A stretch of 64,000 nucleotides of DNA, taken from contig CANJHS010000006.1 of the NCBI GenBank assembly GCA_947474225.1, positions 1-64,000 on the forward strand. Reading direction: 5' to 3'. Within the stretch, counting starts at the first letter, position 1. Each line of letters starts with the position of its first letter. A model generated the notes under the pieces. The model saw only the letters and a list, made by a program, of their open reading frames with translations. It had not been told where the DNA came from and ran no database searches. Source of the DNA: Roseiflexaceae bacterium. GTDB lineage: Bacteria; Chloroflexota; Chloroflexia; Chloroflexales; Roseiflexaceae. The position numbers were made by a program, and so were the translations under genes. This document shows, in pieces, positions 9,130 through 18,071 of the stretch.

Positions 9130-11325
9130 TCACGCCTGTTGAGGGTTGGTCAGTGGGTCTTGATGCATCACAAAAATATCATCTGGGAGATACCATAGAA
9201 TCAATGTAAATCCAATAATCCAGCGGTAATTTTCACCGGTTTCGGTAAATGTCGTAATCAAAATCATCCCCAAAATAGACACTGCGTACCAAAAAGAAAC
9301 ATACTTTGGCTGACGAAACCATTGTGTCCAAGAGTGCAGACGAATTTTGCGCAAACTGCTTACCACGATAGAGAGTTGGAGCACCATACCGCTAAAGTAG
9401 ATACTCGTAAAAATCCCCGAGATGATTGGGTGAATCGGGTCTTCTGCGGTACGTGTAATAAATAGGTTATTTTGGATTAATCTCCCCATCGTCGGTGCAA
9501 TTAGTTCAGGATTTGTTTGCAGTTGTACAAAAAATGCATTGAGTAATCGTTGACTATTGATTTGATGTATTGCCGTGTTGATATTGGGCCATAACCCGTG
9601 ACTGAGTGGGGGGGCTTCAGGTAATAACGGGACATCGGGACAGGGCCATGCATGACAAATATTAAATCCTGCATGATTTGTCCAATTTAATTGCCCTAAT
9701 ACGAATATATGATTCGCATGCCAAATAACTAACACGGTCAATGGTGCAAAAAAATACAACACCCGTTGCCAGCCGTGGTTTTTGTAGATGTGGTACGCAC
9801 CAAGTACTGCAAATAACGGTACAAATAGCATCGTAAATGGTCGCATCATATCGAAACACATCAATACCACCCCAAGCATAAATGCCCGTATGGGAGTGAA
9901 TTGTAGACGTACCAACAACTGAAAAAACATCACAAAAAAGAAACTAGTTAAAACGTCGTACATGAAAAAATTGAGGCGGCCTTTAATAAGTATCACCATA
10001 ATACACAAACATATGCTGCTGATAATTCGGATAGTGCGTTGGTGTGGCATAGCCACACTTGACCGCACCGCGAGCATCAGACATACACCAATTGCGATAC
10101 GTGGCAAACATAATTCGTAAAGCATTTTTAATACGGGTGAGTGATAAATCGCATATTCAGTAATGAACAAAATAGGCGGTATTGCAATCCGCATATGTGT
10201 CAAGATTGCCCAAACCTCTGACCATTGATGGATGGCAGCAATATTGAGGGTGTTAGACCACCCTGTAGCATTCCAAAATCCAGAAATGCTTTGTAGTCCT
10301 GTTACGATGAACAAAACCATGCCCCACCAAAGCCCGTCGCGGATGACCGGTGATGACTCGAGCCATATCAAGAGTTGAGCGGTCACCACAAGACAAAACC
10401 ACCATAGATATGGTTGATACACATGTGGCATCTCTTGTATGTAGTATGGTGGAATCGCTATATCCCAGTCATAACCATTCTGCCATTGCATGATGGCAAT
10501 CCGTACAAGAGGAATACCAATGAGCAATCCAAGGAATACCAACCGCCAAAACCGTGGCGCAATATGTGGGCGGAGCAGATACACGGTGAATACGATTCCA
10601 CCCAATATATAGATCATTTCGCCACTCACAACGCGAAATTGCGTCCAGATCCCGATAGTAATCAGTGTGAGTACCAACGTCCATTGGAGTTTTTGGGGTT
10701 GGTGTATCAGTGCAAGATTTGCCATTATCAACCCACCAACCAATCCAATTGCACACAGGATAACGAGAATCGATGCATCCCAGAACCCCACGCTACTGCG
10801 TAGTTCTCGCGATGCTTTAGAGAGCGCAAAGGTAATTGGGCGGGATTCGTCGGTTGTCGCTACAAAATTCGTCGTACTACTGATGTCTAGGGACGTTTGT
10901 TGGCATTGCACCCATTTGATGCGGTGTGGTCGATCATCAAAAGTAACATGCACACCATTAATTGACATCGTAGCCAGACTGTTTGCAGGGGCAAACACCA
11001 GCAATGTCGTAATTTGATGATTGCGACAATTCCCAGGGATCAGATCGCTCCACTGTGTCTGGAATCGAATATGGCTGTTTTTGGAACTCCAAAGATATTG
11101 GACGTCAGCGGTGCTATTGGGGGTTGTGCGTTGCTCTGGTCGCCAAAATCCCACAAATGCATACTCATCGGTAAAATCATATTCCGGGTAGTGTGTATGG
11201 AATAATTGCCATGCCACAACGATAATCACAAACATACCGAAGACAAAAGCGATATTTTGACGCTGGGTTGTAGCAAATACGATCATTCGCTGAACTACTG
11301 ATTTTTCACGCTCATGCTCAATCAT
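9130..11325 (-). CDS. Large polytopic membrane protein, glycosyltransferase-C-like topology, unknown function
   Basis: 731 residues. One N-terminal helix (about 24-42) is followed by an external domain of about 150 residues with beta-rich sequence ('HIRFQTQWSDLIPG', 'VHVTFDDRPH'), then ten or more membrane helices to the C-terminus. The topology resembles GT-C membrane glycosyltransferases, but I see no convincing DxD/ExD motif in the first loop, so this stays a topology-based guess. The gene is much richer in A+T and uses more A/T-ending codons than its neighbours, which suggests horizontal acquisition. It is flanked by decayed or non-coding sequence on both sides and stands alone. Confidence 0.6.
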   Translation of the reverse strand: MIEHEREKSVVQRMIVFATTQRQNIAFVFGMFVIIVVAWQLFHTHYPEYDFTDEYAFVGFWRPEQRTTPNSTADVQYLWSSKNSHIRFQTQWSDLIPGNCRNHQITTLLVFAPANSLATMSINGVHVTFDDRPHRIKWVQCQQTSLDISSTTNFVATTDESRPITFALSKASRELRSSVGFWDASILVILCAIGLVGGLIMANLALIHQPQKLQWTLVLTLITIGIWTQFRVVSGEMIYILGGIVFTVYLLRPHIAPRFWRLVFLGLLIGIPLVRIAIMQWQNGYDWDIAIPPYYIQEMPHVYQPYLWWFCLVVTAQLLIWLESSPVIRDGLWWGMVLFIVTGLQSISGFWNATGWSNTLNIAAIHQWSEVWAILTHMRIAIPPILFITEYAIYHSPVLKMLYELCLPRIAIGVCLMLAVRSSVAMPHQRTIRIISSICLCIMVILIKGRLNFFMYDVLTSFFFVMFFQLLVRLQFTPIRAFMLGVVLMCFDMMRPFTMLFVPLFAVLGAYHIYKNHGWQRVLYFFAPLTVLVIWHANHIFVLGQLNWTNHAGFNICHAWPCPDVPLLPEAPPLSHGLWPNINTAIHQINSQRLLNAFFVQLQTNPELIAPTMGRLIQNNLFITRTAEDPIHPIISGIFTSIYFSGMVLQLSIVVSSLRKIRLHSWTQWFRQPKYVSFWYAVSILGMILITTFTETGENYRWIIGFTLILWYLPDDIFVMHQDPLTNPQQA

Positions 11326-11678
11326 TTTATGACCAGTACATGTTACAAAGCGAACGCACTACCTACTCAATCTCAACACTACCTTGCGTTGGCACGCAAA
11401 AAACAGATATGAGTGGAAACAATTCATTACACCTAGTCAATGACATATTATATATTAATTTAAGTGAAGATATCAAACGCCGCATGTTACTGTCATTCCT
11501 TAGCAATCGAGTACTACAGTGAATCCTCGCATCTGATGAATGTGCCAGACAGTATGTGATTACACAATGCTTTTGGCACGAAGCACTGATAGGAGGATGA
11601 CGCCTCAAATCTGTTGCGTGCGTTGTACGAATCAAACGGAGTCAGAAGCACGAAGTGAACATACCAGCAGAGGGTATA
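11326..11678. other. Non-coding A+T-rich gap
   Basis: This 350-base stretch lies between two divergent genes. Short open frames on both strands have no ribosome site or protein character. I see no hairpin or repeat. A TATAAT at 11675-11680 overlaps the ATG of the next gene and lacks a convincing -35 partner. Confidence 0.5.
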
Positions 11679-13181
11679 ATGCAGCAATCAATAGAGCGAA
11701 AGAACATCCTGATGCAATATTCTGGTGAACTCATCCGTGCCCTCCAGAACGTCGTCGGGGAACGTGGCGTCGTCATGGGCGAAGCAGCCTTGCTGACCTA
11801 CGAAGCCGATGGCTGTGTGATGGACCTGCACGCTCCAAATATCGTCGTTTTACCCCAAACGAGTGAACAGACTGCTGCCGTCGTCAAAATCGCCCACCAC
11901 GCACGCATACCGGTCGTCGCCCGCGGCGCCGGTACGGGCTTGTCCGGCGGCGCGACCCCCATCCACGGCGGCATCGTCATCGCCATGACGCGCATGGATC
12001 AGGTACTCGAGGTCGACGCCCTCAACCGGCGCGTACGCGTGCAGCCCGGGGTCATCAACTGGGAGTTGTCGCAACAACTGGCACCGCACGGCTATGCCTT
12101 TATGCCAGACCCGTCGTCGCAAAAAGCCTGCACTCTGGGCGGCAACATCGCCAACAACAGCGGTGGACCACACTGCCTCAAATACGGCATGACCACCAAC
12201 CACATCTTGGCGCTCCGCACCGTACTGCCCAACGGCGACCTCATCTGGACCGGCAATGGTCGCATCGACACGGTCGGGTATGACTTGGCCGGGGTGATGA
12301 CGGGCTCGGAGGGGATGTTCGGAATCGTCACCGAGGCCTGGGTGCGCATGACCCGTCTGCCCGAGGCGTTGCGCGTCGTGCTGGCCTTGTTCCCCGACAT
12401 CCCCTCTGCATCACAAACGGTCTCGACCATCATTGCCCGCGGGATTTTGCCGGCTGCCCTCGAGATGATGGACAAGCTGGCCATCAAAGCCGTCAACGGC
12501 ATGTACAAACTGGGACTGCCCGACAGTGCCGGCTCGGCCCTACTCATCGAAGTGGACGGTGTCAACGATGGCCTCGACGAACTGCTGGCACAAGTAGTCA
12601 GTATCTGCCGTGAACACGGCGCAATTGAGGTTCGCCCCGCTACAACGGCTGCCGAGCAGGCGCAGGTCTGGGCCGCTCGCAAAAACGCCTTTGGCGCAAT
12701 GGGCCGCTTGTCACCGAGTTATTACTTGGTTGACACGGTGGTGCCACGGACCAAACTGCCGGCGATTCTGGCGCACGTGGGTGATGTCGCCAAGGATTTC
12801 ACGCTGCCTATCGCCAACGTCTTCCACGCCGGTGACGGCAATCTGCACCCGTTGATTTTGTTTGACCGGCGCGACAAACAGCAACTCGAGCGCGCCTTGG
12901 GCGCCGCCACCGAAATCCTGAAGGAATCGGTCCGTCTCGGTGGCGTGGTCAGTGGCGAGCACGGGATTGGCGTCGAAAAACGCGACTATATGGACATCTT
13001 GTTCACCACGGCAGACCTCGCTGCGATGGCGGGGTTGCGCAAGTCGTTCGATCCGTTGGATTTGTTCAACCCCGGCAAAGTCTTCCCGGCGCGCACCGGC
13101 TGCGGCGAGCTCGCCGAATTACGCCAGAACGCCATAGCTGCCAACGAGATAACAGCCCTGCCCAGCGGCACATGGATCTAG
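11679..13181 (+). CDS. glcD: FAD-linked oxidase, glycolate oxidase GlcD-like subunit
   Basis: 500 residues. The N-terminal FAD-binding (PCMH) domain shows 'PVVARGAGTGLSGGATP' and 'DPSSQKACTLGGNIANNSGG'. The C-terminal oxidase domain has 'FHAGDGNLHPLILFD' and 'SGEHGIGVEKRDYM', the glycolate/D-lactate oxidase signature. It oxidises glycolate or a related 2-hydroxyacid, passing electrons through GlcE/GlcF-type partners to the respiratory chain. The ATG at 11679 has GAGGG upstream; an alternative start is the ATG at 11712. glcE follows by 10 bases. No GlcF iron-sulfur gene follows it, so the complex may be completed elsewhere. Confidence 0.88.
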   Translation: MQQSIERKNILMQYSGELIRALQNVVGERGVVMGEAALLTYEADGCVMDLHAPNIVVLPQTSEQTAAVVKIAHHARIPVVARGAGTGLSGGATPIHGGIVIAMTRMDQVLEVDALNRRVRVQPGVINWELSQQLAPHGYAFMPDPSSQKACTLGGNIANNSGGPHCLKYGMTTNHILALRTVLPNGDLIWTGNGRIDTVGYDLAGVMTGSEGMFGIVTEAWVRMTRLPEALRVVLALFPDIPSASQTVSTIIARGILPAALEMMDKLAIKAVNGMYKLGLPDSAGSALLIEVDGVNDGLDELLAQVVSICREHGAIEVRPATTAAEQAQVWAARKNAFGAMGRLSPSYYLVDTVVPRTKLPAILAHVGDVAKDFTLPIANVFHAGDGNLHPLILFDRRDKQQLERALGAATEILKESVRLGGVVSGEHGIGVEKRDYMDILFTTADLAAMAGLRKSFDPLDLFNPGKVFPARTGCGELAELRQNAIAANEITALPSGTWI

Positions 13182-13191
13182 GAGGCGTGCG

Positions 13192-14445
13192 ATGTCTGAT
13201 GCAACACCGTCCTTCTTCACCGATACTGCCAGCCGTACGTCCCACACCATCCATGGGGTGGTGCCGGAACGAGTCGCAATTCCCACCAGCCAGGCCGCTG
13301 TAGCAACGGTGATGCACCACGCAGCCCAGCAGGGCTGGACGGTGGTGCCGTGGGGTGGCGGGACCCACCAACTCATCGGTGCACCGCCGACACGGGTCGA
13401 TCTTGTGGTGTCGACCGCTGCGTTGACGACGGTGCTCCAGCACGAACCCAATGATTTGACCATATCGGTCGAAGCGGGGATGACCGCCGGCGCGCTCCGT
13501 GCATATCTGGCGACGCACGGCCAGATGATCCCCATCGATCCTGCATTGCCCGATCAGACCACCATTGGTGGCATGATTGCAACTGCCGCTGATGGTCCGC
13601 GGCGGGCGCAGTACGGGTTGCTACGCGACATGATCATCGGCATCCATGTGGTCGAGGTCAATGGTCAGCCATCGCGGGCGGGTGGTATGGTCGTCAAAAA
13701 CGTCAGCGGCTTCGACATGATGAAGCTCTATCACGGCAGCTACGGCACGTTGGCGCTCATCACCGCAGCGAACTTCAAACTCATCCCTATTCCTCCGGCG
13801 CGTGGCAGCGTGCTCATCGGTTGTCCAAACCTCACCGACGCATTGACGATTGTTGACACGCTGATGCAGTCACAGTTGACCCCGGTTGCCTGTGAATTGC
13901 TCGACGCGACCATCGGTCGCCAGGTGGGTATCGACGCTGCATGGACCGTGGCAGTGGGCAGTGAAGGACCAGAACCATCCGTCGAACGCCACATCCGCGA
14001 TGCGACGGCCCTCGCCAGCACGATCGCTGCGACCGTCGATGTGCGCCGGATGACAGTACACGATCAGCTGTGGCGCACAATTGCAGACGCGAGTGCGGCG
14101 AGCCCCATGGCCGATGGTGATGTGCTGTTGCGCTGGGCGACCATACCGGCGTTGGTTGGCGACGTCCTCGCGCGGATTGCAGCTGCGGGCACGCGTATCG
14201 GCGGCGCACCAGTCATCCACGTGCGGGCAAGCACAGGCTGCGGCTATGTGTGCCTGAAGGGGCTTGATACTGCAGAAAAAGATGCATGGATTGATGCCTT
14301 GCCCGAAGTGATTGCCGTTGCCACCACAGACAACACCCTGGCACGCTATTGGCATGCGCCGGCGGGCGGGGCTGATGTGATGCAGCGCATCAAGGCGGAG
14401 TTTGACCCGCAGGGACGGTTGAATCCGGGGCGGTTTGTGGTCTAA
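13192..14445 (+). CDS. glcE: FAD-binding oxidase, glycolate oxidase GlcE-like subunit
   Basis: 417 residues, with a perfect AGGAGG six bases before the ATG. The FAD-binding half contains 'VVPWGGGTHQLIGAPP', 'ADGPRRAQYGLLRDMIIG' and 'GFDMMKLYHGSYGTLALIT', all typical of GlcE. The C-terminal end 'FDPQGRLNPGRFVV' is the usual tail of the family. It is expected to bind FAD and work with GlcD in membrane-linked oxidation of glycolate. It is the last gene of the two-gene operon and is followed by a strong intrinsic terminator. Confidence 0.88.
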   Translation: MSDATPSFFTDTASRTSHTIHGVVPERVAIPTSQAAVATVMHHAAQQGWTVVPWGGGTHQLIGAPPTRVDLVVSTAALTTVLQHEPNDLTISVEAGMTAGALRAYLATHGQMIPIDPALPDQTTIGGMIATAADGPRRAQYGLLRDMIIGIHVVEVNGQPSRAGGMVVKNVSGFDMMKLYHGSYGTLALITAANFKLIPIPPARGSVLIGCPNLTDALTIVDTLMQSQLTPVACELLDATIGRQVGIDAAWTVAVGSEGPEPSVERHIRDATALASTIAATVDVRRMTVHDQLWRTIADASAASPMADGDVLLRWATIPALVGDVLARIAAAGTRIGGAPVIHVRASTGCGYVCLKGLDTAEKDAWIDALPEVIAVATTDNTLARYWHAPAGGADVMQRIKAEFDPQGRLNPGRFVV

Positions 14446-14456
14446 GGACACCGCTG

Positions 14457-14490
14457 AAAGCCCTGCTCATCGTTTGAGCAGGGCTTTTTT
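14457..14490 (+). terminator. Intrinsic terminator of glcDE
   Basis: A 13-bp perfect stem (AAAGCCCTGCTCA) with the 5-base loop TCGTT ends in a T run, 12 bases after the glcE stop. Confidence 0.9.
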
Positions 14491-14534
14491 GCATGGTGAT
14501 GTATCGGGGTAGTGCCATACAATGTAGCGGCGAG

Positions 14535-14601
14535 ATTTTCCGTCACCCACCGGCAATCCAGTGGCACCGCAGAGCTGTGCGCGAGACACAAAAAAACCGC
14601 G
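14535..14601. repeat. 67-bp direct repeat, copy 1
   Basis: This copy matches 15920-15986 except for three or four bases near the 3' end. It contains two small inverted repeats (GCAC...GTGC and CCACCGG...CCAGTGG) and an A7 tract followed by CCGCG. The two copies bracket the secreted repeat protein gene at 14721-15779. In the second copy a strong hairpin directly follows; here it is missing. Confidence 0.85.
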
Positions 14602-14683
14602 CATAGGATTGGAATAATTCACCGGGAAACGGAATATCATCTCAAAGAGAGGGTTTTCTCGAGTCAAAGCAATTCACAAGAAA

Positions 14684-14710
14684 ACCCCCGACTGCAATAC
14701 AGTCGGGGGT
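14684..14710 (-). terminator. Intrinsic terminator of the secreted repeat protein gene
   Basis: An 11-bp stem (ACCCCCGACTG) with loop CAATA lies 10 bases beyond the minus-strand stop. On that strand it is followed by TTTTCTTG. Confidence 0.85.
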
Positions 14711-14720
14711 GAGAACGACA

Positions 14721-15779
14721 CTAACGATAATTATCCTGGATTGAAACTATGTATGGTCCTACGAAGTCAGGTGTATTTTTGTAGCCCAATACAACAAGAC
14801 TGTTCTCACGCACCTCGACATTGCGCCATACCACCGCGTTGTTAAGACGAATATCGACTATTTTTTTGTTATCAAATATAGGAATCGTAAAGGCCCACAC
14901 AGACCCACTATTCGCCTGAACAGAGTTGTTTGTTTTGGTATCAACAAAGCTCAACCAACGTTCCGATCCTGCCGAAGCTATTTCGATGCTAGTAATGTTA
15001 GTCCCGAGATCGAATCGTATGAAGTTATGCATTTCGCCAGTTTGCACAGGATCATTTGTCACTGGTGCACCTGCAGCAGCTGGAGCATTGCCGCCGAGGT
15101 ACTGATTCCCCAACAAACCGAGCAACACGCGATATGGCTCGGGTTTGTCTTCGTGCAACTCAAACCGAGCTCGTTCGAAAATTTGCACGATGCGTGGTGT
15201 GCCTTCCAGCGTCGTGGTGAATCGATACGACAATGGCAATCCAAATAACGCAAGACTCTCAGCCTCGGCGAAGCCCGGCTTGCCATCAAGCTGTAAGCCA
15301 TGCGACTTCCAGTATGTAAGAAATTCATTGCAGACAAATTGTTGTGTCTGTTCGAACCATTTACAACTACTTGAATCCTTTAATAACCCACCCTCGCTGA
15401 ATGACTCAGTGTTGAAATCAATCTTCCCAATAACATCAGAAGTCTCTGCATTGAAAACCGACATCATATTGAGTGCACCAAGCCGACCCAACAATACATC
15501 GTACGGTGCGGCATTCTCTGGATGCAGTTCGAGGCGATTCCGTTCGAAATTCTGTGCTTGGAATGTTTTACCTTCGATGACCATTGGACCTTGGGCTGAC
15601 TTGGGGAAGCCAAAGACTGGAAGACCACCATTGTTTTCCCAATACTGACGAATACGTCCACTGATACAGAATCCTGTTTCGCCAAAACAGCGCTCCCCAT
15701 TAGCCGCATGTGCGTGCCGACTCGGAGCAATGCCGGTCAACAACAATGCCACGAGCAAAATTGCGAGAAATTTCTTCAT
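14721..15779 (-). CDS. Secreted protein with two 'NGGLPVFGFP' cell-surface repeats
   Basis: 352 residues. A Sec signal peptide (MKKFLAILLVALLLTG...HAHA, cleavage near residue 25) is followed by two modules of about 100 residues. Each pairs a 'YW..NGG/HG LPVFG(F/L)P' block with an 'FERxRxELH ... VLLGxLG' block. A separate beta-rich domain starts near residue 245 ('FIRFDLGTNITSIEIASAG'). This repeat type is common in exported Chloroflexota proteins; its ligand is unknown. The start at 15779 is preferred over an ATG five codons upstream because AGGGGAC precedes it. The gene stands alone between two copies of a 67-bp direct repeat. Confidence 0.8.
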   Translation of the reverse strand: MKKFLAILLVALLLTGIAPSRHAHAANGERCFGETGFCISGRIRQYWENNGGLPVFGFPKSAQGPMVIEGKTFQAQNFERNRLELHPENAAPYDVLLGRLGALNMMSVFNAETSDVIGKIDFNTESFSEGGLLKDSSSCKWFEQTQQFVCNEFLTYWKSHGLQLDGKPGFAEAESLALFGLPLSYRFTTTLEGTPRIVQIFERARFELHEDKPEPYRVLLGLLGNQYLGGNAPAAAGAPVTNDPVQTGEMHNFIRFDLGTNITSIEIASAGSERWLSFVDTKTNNSVQANSGSVWAFTIPIFDNKKIVDIRLNNAVVWRNVEVRENSLVVLGYKNTPDFVGPYIVSIQDNYR

Positions 15780-15919
15780 TTTGTCCCCTTTCATGGTACC
15801 TCTATTAAAACATAAATACGCATTACGTTAATAATGAAAAGTCACAGTTTGATTTCATTTTTGCAACCGAGTGCTCCAACATCTCCCGTCAACAGCTGAT
15901 AATCCTCTTTTGCCCCTCA

Positions 15920-15986
15920 ATTTTCCGTCACCCACCGGCAATCCAGTGGCACCGCAGAGCTGTGCGCGAGGAACAAAAAAACCGCG
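15920..15986. repeat. 67-bp direct repeat, copy 2
   Basis: Partner of 14535-14601. On the minus strand it lies immediately beyond the terminator of the DUF1761 gene, whose T7 run is part of the repeat. Confidence 0.85.
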
Positions 15987-16006
15987 GGGCGACAGTGTCG
16001 CCCCGC
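15984..16006 (-). terminator. Intrinsic terminator of the DUF1761 gene
   Basis: A 10-bp stem (GCGGGGCGAC) with a 3-base loop. Read on the minus strand it is followed by GGTTTTTTTG. It starts 20 bases past the stop at 16026. Confidence 0.88.
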
Positions 16007-16025
16007 AGCAGACTGTTGGGGTTTT

Positions 16026-16451
16026 CTATGCAAAAAACGACAGAATGACTCCGAACAAGATGAAGTTGAGCAGGTGATTGCCGATCTCGATGCCCCAGAC
16101 ATACAACGGGTGCCCAGCAAACAGCTTATTGACCAGGTATGTCGGCATCACAAAGGCGAGCCAAAAGACAATCCCAGCTTGCGCGCCGATGGCCCAGGTG
16201 TACCCCTCTGGATGCAAGGCATGCAGCACCACCGACATCATCAGCGCCTGCACAAAGCAGCCGACAAAGGTCAGCCCAAAGACCATACCCATGTTTTGTC
16301 CGCCGCCGGGGACTTGCGCACCGGTTTTGCCGATGCCGGTCCACCAGATGGGGAAGAAGGTTTTGGGGCCGAACCAGAGTGACCCGCTGACGATTGCAGC
16401 GACCATACAGATGAGGACGCCCAACCAGGGAATGGCAGTAAAATCGAACAT
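16026..16451 (-). CDS. DUF1761 small membrane protein
   Basis: 141 residues with four membrane segments: about 6-28 (WLGVLICMVAAIVSGSLWFG), 55-77, 84-104 and 115-138. The opening 'SGSLWFGPKTFFPIWW' matches DUF1761 proteins, which have no assigned reaction. GAGGAG seven bases before the ATG at 16451 decides the start; an upstream ATG would add eleven polar residues. It is monocistronic, with its own terminator. Confidence 0.8.
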   Translation of the reverse strand: MFDFTAIPWLGVLICMVAAIVSGSLWFGPKTFFPIWWTGIGKTGAQVPGGGQNMGMVFGLTFVGCFVQALMMSVVLHALHPEGYTWAIGAQAGIVFWLAFVMPTYLVNKLFAGHPLYVWGIEIGNHLLNFILFGVILSFFA

Positions 16452-16570
16452 TTTGACTCCTCTTGCGTACAAATTTCGTGCCATTTTAACGCTACAAGTG
16501 ATGGAGCGTCAATCGCCGTGTCGGTAGGTATGCTACTATTTACCTCGCAATATATCATTTGGAGATGCAA

Positions 16571-16978
16571 ATGGCCATCAAAATGTTTGTGAATGTGCCG
16601 ATCCGCACGCTATCTGAGTCGGTACGCTTTTGGGGTGCATTGGGGTTCGCGTTCAATCCGCAGTTCACCAGCGAGACGACGACCTGCATGATTGTCAGCG
16701 AAGACAATTATGTCATGTTGCTCGAAGACGCGGACTTTCGCGGTTTCACCGACCGTGCGATTGCTGATCCCAAGACCAGCATCGAGGCAATCGTCGCACT
16801 GGCACTCGAATCCCGCGAGGCTGTCGACACCATGATGACCCAGGTGTTGGCCAATGGCGGTAGCGAATATGCCGAAGCGCGTGATATGGGCTTTATGTAC
16901 CAGCGAGCGTTCGTCGATATCGACGGCCACCACTGGGAACCGTTCTGGATGAACCCAGATTATGTGCATGCGGAATGA
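16571..16978 (+). CDS. VOC-family (glyoxalase/bleomycin-resistance fold) protein
   Basis: 135 residues, one VOC domain formed by two beta-alpha-beta-beta-beta units. The opening 'KMFVNVPIRTLSESVRFWGALGF' and the C-terminal 'QRAFVDIDGHHWEPFWMN' are typical of the 'extradiol dioxygenase-like' branch annotated as lactoylglutathione lyase relatives. The terminal acid and His residues could bind metal. GGAGA lies five bases before the chosen ATG; earlier in-frame starts at 16559 and 16564 region lack one. Substrate unknown. It is a single gene with its own terminator. Confidence 0.85.
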   Translation: MAIKMFVNVPIRTLSESVRFWGALGFAFNPQFTSETTTCMIVSEDNYVMLLEDADFRGFTDRAIADPKTSIEAIVALALESREAVDTMMTQVLANGGSEYAEARDMGFMYQRAFVDIDGHHWEPFWMNPDYVHAE

Positions 16979-16996
16979 TGAATTGAGGCATACACC

Positions 16997-17040
16997 AGCA
17001 CGCGCCGGGAGCATCGCTCACCGGCGTGTGCTTTCTTTTT
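16997..17040 (+). terminator. Intrinsic terminator of the VOC gene
   Basis: A 12-bp stem (AGCACGCGCCGG, one G-T pair) with a 12-base loop is followed by TTCTTTTTCTCT. Confidence 0.88.
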
Positions 17041-17107
17041 CTCTCGCGCATCCCGTGCTCTGAAATATCTGAGTACTCAACCAAAGAAACTGATACCTGA
17101 TACCGCT

Positions 17108-17773
17108 TCAGCGTGTAGGAGTGACGAATCCACTCTCGGTTGGTCGAGGCGTATTCGTGGCTACTGTTGGTCGAGGCGTGTTTGGCACTTCGGTGGCAGT
17201 AGAAGGAACTACCGTCGATGTTGGCGGATCTACTGGCTTGTTATACGGTTTGCTGGTGGCATTCGGTTCTTCGGTTGCGGTCGGTACGTCTGTTGGAACC
17301 AACGTGTCTGCTGGGAGAACCGTGCTGGTATCGGTCGGCAGCGCAGTGGCGGAATCGGCAGGAACTGCCACGGCACTTTCGGACGGTGGATTTGTGCGTG
17401 TCGGTGGGATTTTGGTTAGCACGAGAGTCATAGATGGCACGGGAGTAATTATTGGTGCGGTGGTGAGCGTGGCAGGGATGGTGTTCGTCGAGGCACGTGT
17501 CGGAATATTCGTCTTTGTCGGGGTTGCTGTGCTTGGATTTGCCGTTTCTGTAAGGGCTGCTGATGTTGCAAATTCTGCAGCTTGCGTTACAGTCAAATAA
17601 TAATCATATTCAGTTTTAACGATACATTTTCCATCCATAAGATACACGTTTGTAAATCCTGCGCATTTCAGTTCGCCGTCCTTTCCTATTAGCGGGGTAT
17701 CGCTTGTACCATTGAATGAACACGAGATGAACAGCATAGTTATCCATAGAAGGAGCAGAAATCTCGTTCGCAT
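17108..17773 (-). CDS. Exported Thr/Pro-rich protein, probable lipoprotein, unknown function
   Basis: 221 residues. The signal 'MRTRFLLLLWITMLFISC' gives a possible lipid-anchor Cys at residue 18; the lipobox is imperfect. A short domain with two Cys ('DGELKCAGFTNVYLMDGKC') follows. The rest is low-complexity Thr, Pro, Ser and Ala, a likely extended stalk or glycosylated region ('PTATPTKTNIPTRAS', 'TPRPTVATNTPRPTES'). GAGG precedes the ATG at 17773; the longer upstream frame is not needed. Such Thr/Pro tails usually span the cell wall, but here the tail is C-terminal. Function not recognised. Confidence 0.6.
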   Translation of the reverse strand: MRTRFLLLLWITMLFISCSFNGTSDTPLIGKDGELKCAGFTNVYLMDGKCIVKTEYDYYLTVTQAAEFATSAALTETANPSTATPTKTNIPTRASTNTIPATLTTAPIITPVPSMTLVLTKIPPTRTNPPSESAVAVPADSATALPTDTSTVLPADTLVPTDVPTATEEPNATSKPYNKPVDPPTSTVVPSTATEVPNTPRPTVATNTPRPTESGFVTPTR

Positions 17774-18004
17774 ACGAACCTCAAATAGCTTGCAACGATC
17801 ATCACGCAATCTCATTACGCCCTACTTGCAAAATTTTCATCAAAGTGATTTGAGTAATATACAAAATATATCACATTTTTACATTTTGCGAACTGGATTC
17901 TCTCTTAAAGAAACAATCTTTGCCAGCAAAGTACACTGCTTGAGGAACAAATACCCCACGATGGGAGCAGAGCTCTCCAGCGTGGGGTGCGCACAAAATA
18001 CATT

Positions 18005-18071
18005 TACTATCTACTCGCTGTTCACTACTCGCTACTATCTACTAGCTACTAACTACTCATTACTCATTATC
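18005..18071. repeat. Degenerate 7-bp tandem repeat array at the prfB 3' end
   Basis: Units of seven bases vary around CTACTCG, CTACTAT, CTACTAG and ACTCATT. The prfB stop codon (18062-18060) lies inside the array. Similar arrays with other unit sequences occur at 27661, 27824 and 57653. Confidence 0.8.
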
